Below, piece by piece: positions 61,528 to 64,000 of a stretch of DNA of 64,000 bases. Positions within the stretch are counted from its first letter, which is position 1. Each line of letters begins with the position of its first letter. Both the position numbers and the translations under genes were made by a program. Origin of the DNA: Brevibacillus choshinensis. GTDB taxonomy: Bacteria > Bacillota > Bacilli > Brevibacillales > Brevibacillaceae. The DNA is taken from assembly GCF_001420695.1 (NCBI RefSeq), contig NZ_LJJB01000010.1, positions 1-64,000 on the forward strand. Reading direction: 5' to 3'. A model generated the notes under the pieces. It was given only the letters and a program-made list of their open reading frames with translations. It did not search any database and was not told the DNA's origin.

Positions 61528-61660
61528 CTTGCTTCTCAAATGCAATCAGGTACACATTTTGACCACCTGTATTCATTTGTTCTTCGGCATGCTGGAGTTG
61601 TTGCAGCTGTGCGGCCGTCAGCTGAGCTATCGGCAATTCATCCATGCGGTTCTGTTCCAT
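61514..61660 (-). CDS. Small Gln-rich protein, 48 residues
   Basis: ATG 61660 with GGAGGG upstream. The product has MEQNRMDELPIAQLTAAQLQ and a helical Gln-rich middle (QQLQHAEEQMN), then a short beta-like end (NVYLIAFEKQ). It has no membrane segment. It ends inside its terminator. The family is not recognised; the full Shine-Dalgarno and terminator support expression. Confidence 0.6.
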   Translation of the reverse strand: MEQNRMDELPIAQLTAAQLQQLQHAEEQMNTGGQNVYLIAFEKQAPSR

Positions 61661-61723
61661 TGCGCCATCCCTCCATTGATATTAGACTCGCGATATAGTC
61701 TGCCCAACCCGAATGGTATGTAT

Positions 61724-62005
61724 TTACGCCGTCATATGAAAAGCTTTGGCAATCGCAGAACACGAGCGTTTACAAAACAGAATAGGCAATTCTCGGTCTT
61801 TTGCCTGGCTCTTTACCGTTTTAGCGAGGTTATGATTGACATAATCTGTTAAAACGAGGATCATGTGCGTTCCGGTCGGGATTTTTACTCCTGTTTGCGA
61901 GCTTTTCCGTCCCGTTACGTGATGGATTTCGTGAAACCCCTTCTCCTGCAAAAACTCGATAATATTCCCGAGGCGATCTCCGCCAATCACTAGAATAGAT
62001 GACAT
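61724..62005 (-). CDS. DUF2325 domain protein, probably Fur-regulated
   Basis: A 93-residue Rossmann-like protein with the DUF2325 pattern SILVIGGDRLGNIIEFLQEK, EIHHVTGR and VLTDYVNHNLAKTVK. CAAGGAGG precedes the ATG. Two cysteines (FCKRSC) near the C-terminus are typical of the family. Function unknown; its promoter bears two Fur-box-like sequences, and the encapsulin iron-storage genes are divergent from it, so a role in iron or redox handling is plausible but inferred. Confidence 0.82.
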   Translation of the reverse strand: MSSILVIGGDRLGNIIEFLQEKGFHEIHHVTGRKSSQTGVKIPTGTHMILVLTDYVNHNLAKTVKSQAKDRELPILFCKRSCSAIAKAFHMTA

Positions 62006-62069
62006 AACCGTGTTACCTCCTTGAAAGTTGGATGTGTATTTGATCTATGTGGATTCTCAGTTACGTAAT

Positions 62070-62084
62070 TGATAATGACTATCA
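62070..62084. promoter_or_regulatory. Fur box 1
   Basis: TGATAATGACTATCA differs from the 7-1-7 Bacillus Fur consensus TGATAATNATTATCA at one position. It lies downstream of the DUF2325 -10. Confidence 0.7.
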
Positions 62085-62091
62085 CTCTTAT

Positions 62092-62106
62092 TGATAAATA
62101 TTATCA
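62092..62106. promoter_or_regulatory. Fur box 2, over the -10 of the DUF2325 promoter
   Basis: TGATAAATATTATCA differs from the 7-1-7 consensus at one position. It covers the -10 hexamer of the minus-strand promoter and is 22 bp from box 1, centre to centre. Confidence 0.7.
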
Positions 62107-62126
62107 TTCCCATTTGTGTTTGACAA
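62098..62126 (-). promoter_or_regulatory. Promoter of the DUF2325 gene
   Basis: Minus strand TTGTCA (62121-62126), 17-bp spacer, TAATAT (62098-62103). Confidence 0.65.
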
Positions 62127-62196
62127 TACTCTCCATGATATCTTTTTTGTAAAAAAACAAAACTAAGGAACAAATATAGGAAAATGTACATACTTC

Positions 62197-62226
62197 TTGC
62201 CCGGTGTATTTTTCCAAAGGTATAAT
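62197..62226 (+). promoter_or_regulatory. Promoter of the encapsulin operon
   Basis: TTGCCC (62197-62202), 18-bp spacer, perfect TATAAT (62221-62226), about 36 bp before the cargo gene start. Confidence 0.6.
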
Positions 62227-62261
62227 GAACAAATAGATCATTAGCGAGGAGGTGGCGTAGG

Positions 62262-62861
62262 GTGCAAGACTTTTCACAGCTGCACGCCATTTTTGATCGA
62301 ACCAAAAGTTATATTGACCGCTTCATGGGCATCATCCAGCCGATTATTGACGCTGCCCAGGACGAGCATACTCGTCTGTACTACCATCACATTCTTGAAG
62401 AAGAAGAACAACGCATGGGACGTCTGCAAGAACTGGTTCCCCATCTGGAAACCTTATCTGCCGAGAAAAAAACGGACCAGCTAAGTGACCGCGAGCTGTC
62501 CCAACTGCTGTCTGATATCAATCTGGAGCGTTTCGGATTGCACAATTTCCGCGAACATCTGGAGCTTTCCCTGTATGAGTTCCGGGATGATGAGACACGT
62601 CAAACCCTCGATGGTATGAGAGAAAAAACGCATACCGACTACTTGCAGGTAAAAGACATCATGGCCAAGCTGAGTGAGCGCTTCTCTGATGTGTACACCG
62701 ATCTCACCGATCATGACGAAGGGCACGATGTTCATCAGGTGGACCACCTAAAAGCATCGGCCAATGCGCCTCAAGGCGTCGCTTCCGTGATCACACACAC
62801 TGCAACTCCAGCTCCCGGCAAAAAGGGACTGACCGTAGGAAGCTTGAAAGGTTTGAAATAA
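62262..62861 (+). CDS. IMEF-type encapsulin cargo protein
   Basis: A 199-residue helical, ferritin-like protein of the iron-mineralizing encapsulin-associated Firmicute (IMEF) type. Possible iron ligands are in TRLYYHHILEEEEQRMGRLQ (two His, several Glu) and FGLHNFREHLELSL. After a His/Asp-rich, then Pro/Ala linker, the C-terminus GLTVGSLKGLK is an encapsulation signal peptide (TVGSLK 191-196). It starts with GTG after GAGGAGGTG. It would oxidise and mineralise iron inside the shell made by the next gene. Confidence 0.88.
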   Translation: MQDFSQLHAIFDRTKSYIDRFMGIIQPIIDAAQDEHTRLYYHHILEEEEQRMGRLQELVPHLETLSAEKKTDQLSDRELSQLLSDINLERFGLHNFREHLELSLYEFRDDETRQTLDGMREKTHTDYLQVKDIMAKLSERFSDVYTDLTDHDEGHDVHQVDHLKASANAPQGVASVITHTATPAPGKKGLTVGSLKGLK

Positions 62862-62894
62862 GAGTACGATCCCGTATGACTTGGAGGTAACGCT

Positions 62895-63743
62895 ATGGAC
62901 AAGCTTCGAAAATACCCAGATTCTCCCTTGACGCTCGAAGAATGGAGCCAATTGGACGCGACCGTCATTGACATGGCTCGTCGTCAACTGGTTGGTCGCC
63001 GTTTTATTGACATCTACGGACCGTTGGGTGAAGGGATCCAAACCATCACAAATGACGTTTATGATGAATCCCGCTTCGGTGGACTGAGCTTGCGTGGTGA
63101 ATCGCTGGAAATGACCCAGCCGAGTCGCCGTGTCAGCATGACCATTCCGATTCTTTATAAAGACTTCATGCTCTACTGGCGCGATGTTGCACAAGCACGC
63201 ACGCTGGGCATGCCTCTCGATATGAGTGCGGCTGCCAATGCGGCTGCTGGCGGTGCCTTGATGGAAGATGATCTGATTTTCAATGGCGCAGCTGAATTTG
63301 ATCTGCCTGGCCTGATGAATGTCAAAGGACGTCTCACCCATCTGAAGAGTGACTGGATGGAATCCGGAAACGCTTTTGCTGACATCGTAGAAGCTCGCAA
63401 CAAGCTTTTGAAAATGGGTCACAGTGGTCCTTACGCGCTCGTGGTGTCTCCCGAGCTGTATGCCCTGCTGCACCGTGTCCACAAAGGCACCAACGTACTG
63501 GAGATTGAGCATGTCCGCAATCTCGTAACAGACGGTGTGTTCCAGTCCCCGACGATCAAAGGACGCAGCGGTGTCCTCGTAGCAACGGGTCGTCACAACC
63601 TCGACTTGGCGATCGCCGAAGACTTTGACTCGGCTTTCCTCGGAGACGAACAAATGAATAGCCTGTTCCGCGTTTACGAGTGTGTTGTACTGCGAATCAA
63701 ACTTCCGAGTGCTATCTGCACGCTGGAAGAAACCGAAGAATAG
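62895..63743 (+). CDS. Family 1 encapsulin shell protein
   Basis: A 282-residue HK97-fold shell protein with the encapsulin pattern SPLTLEEWSQLDATVIDMAR, LVGRRFIDIYGPLGEG, IPILYKDFMLYWRDV and DLAIAEDFDSAFLGDEQMNS. It assembles into a nanocompartment; IMEF systems in Quasibacillus form large T=4 shells storing iron. GGAGG precedes the ATG, 33 bp after the cargo stop, so the two form an operon. No ferredoxin gene, present in some IMEF loci, is visible before the window ends. Confidence 0.94.
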   Translation: MDKLRKYPDSPLTLEEWSQLDATVIDMARRQLVGRRFIDIYGPLGEGIQTITNDVYDESRFGGLSLRGESLEMTQPSRRVSMTIPILYKDFMLYWRDVAQARTLGMPLDMSAAANAAAGGALMEDDLIFNGAAEFDLPGLMNVKGRLTHLKSDWMESGNAFADIVEARNKLLKMGHSGPYALVVSPELYALLHRVHKGTNVLEIEHVRNLVTDGVFQSPTIKGRSGVLVATGRHNLDLAIAEDFDSAFLGDEQMNSLFRVYECVVLRIKLPSAICTLEETEE

Positions 63744-63756
63744 GCTTTGCGCATAA

Positions 63757-63803
63757 GAAAAGGCGGATCAATTGATGAATACAGCAATTGGTACGCCTTT
63801 TTC
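63757..63803 (+). terminator. Terminator of the encapsulin operon
   Basis: AAAAGGCG...CAATTG and CAATTG...CGCCTTTTT arms form a bulged hairpin with a T-run. Confidence 0.75.
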
Positions 63804-63870
63804 TCATGGAGTCTTCCGCTATGAGACAAGCATCACGTCATACTTTAATCAAAGAAGGTGACTGTCTTTT

Positions 63871-64000
63871 ATGTTCTTCCGCAGCATTCTTGGCCCCATT
63901 TTTGCTGTCATTTTTCCTTTCCTGTTGTTCGGGTACTTGAGAATGGACACTGCTCTTGATCGCCAGATTGTTTTACCTAGCGGGCATTTTTACATAGTCA
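63871..64000 (+). CDS. N-terminal fragment of a membrane protein, cut by the window end
   Basis: ATG with AAGAAGGTGA about 10 bases upstream. The visible 43 residues (MFFRSILGPIFAVIFPFLLF...) hold one membrane helix and then an extracytoplasmic start, like a sensor or signal-anchored protein. The rest is outside the window; no function can be given. Confidence 0.55.
   Translation, partial: MFFRSILGPIFAVIFPFLLFGYLRMDTALDRQIVLPSGHFYIV

Noticed and set aside
62748-63653. 301-codon minus-strand frame
   Set aside because: It is antisense to the encapsulin cargo and shell genes and has no start signals.
1-64000. CRISPR array, tRNA genes or prophage
   Set aside because: Reading through the window I saw no regularly spaced direct repeats, no cloverleaf with CCA-type context and no phage structural genes.

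Overview
The window reads as chromosome of a spore-forming, low-to-mid GC Bacillota species, most probably Brevibacillus or a close relative. The reasons are sporulation genes (spo0M, ytrH, ytrI, refZ-like, YjcZ-type micropeptides), Bacillus-type global regulators (codY, ccpA), bacillithiol-related ytxJ, an SLH-domain protein and gene order shared with the B. subtilis thiI-nifZ / refZ-dgcP-rpsD / acuABC-ccpA-aroA-ytxJ stretches. All calls are from reading the sequence; no database search was run.

Layout. 1-211: promoter and leader of an rRNA operon running leftwards out of the window. 390-8800: metabolic and housekeeping genes (FAH-family hydrolase, thiI, nifZ, a LysM protein, dapF, a DUF84 NTPase, a 5'-nucleotidase-like HAD protein). 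8764-14669: an SDR oxidoreductase and three MFS transporters, one encoded with an ArsR-like regulator. 14746-17699: menC-like racemase/OSBS with an RpiR regulator, then codY. 17922-20210: a sporulation cluster (YjcZ-like peptide, spo0M, ytrI, ytrH, two small genes). 20413-30454: MFS, HD-GYP phosphodiesterase, M42 peptidase, GNAT, HI0933-type flavoprotein, and a large TPM/EzrA-like membrane protein. 30502-40611: refZ-like regulator, secreted EEP hydrolase, lipoprotein, MBL hydrolase, dgcP-like diguanylate cyclase, phosphatase, YcdB/SLH protein, rpsD with an autoregulatory-type leader. 41598-53817: a class A PBP with FN3 domains, acuABC, a nucleosidase-glutaredoxin fusion, ccpA, csoR, aroA, an extended FtsA-like ATPase and ytxJ. 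54055-57076: small zinc-binding proteins, a second YjcZ-like peptide, an M29 aminopeptidase and a PadR regulator.

The most unusual part is 57373-61420. A trypsin/HtrA-like serine protease gene is split by a 3,325-bp element carrying a YheC/D-type ATP-grasp gene, an HxlR regulator and a large serine recombinase. His and Asp of the catalytic triad lie on the left of the element and Ser on the right. Both junctions share TCCCCACT in the same codon phase, so precise excision would restore a 240-residue protease. The reconstructed attP shows a long imperfect dyad. The arrangement is like the sigK skin element and other sporulation-excised intervening sequences, though developmental control is inference.

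At the right end (61724-63743) is an IMEF-type encapsulin iron-storage pair (cargo with a C-terminal targeting peptide, then shell), divergent from a DUF2325 gene whose promoter carries two Fur-box-like sequences, one over the -10.
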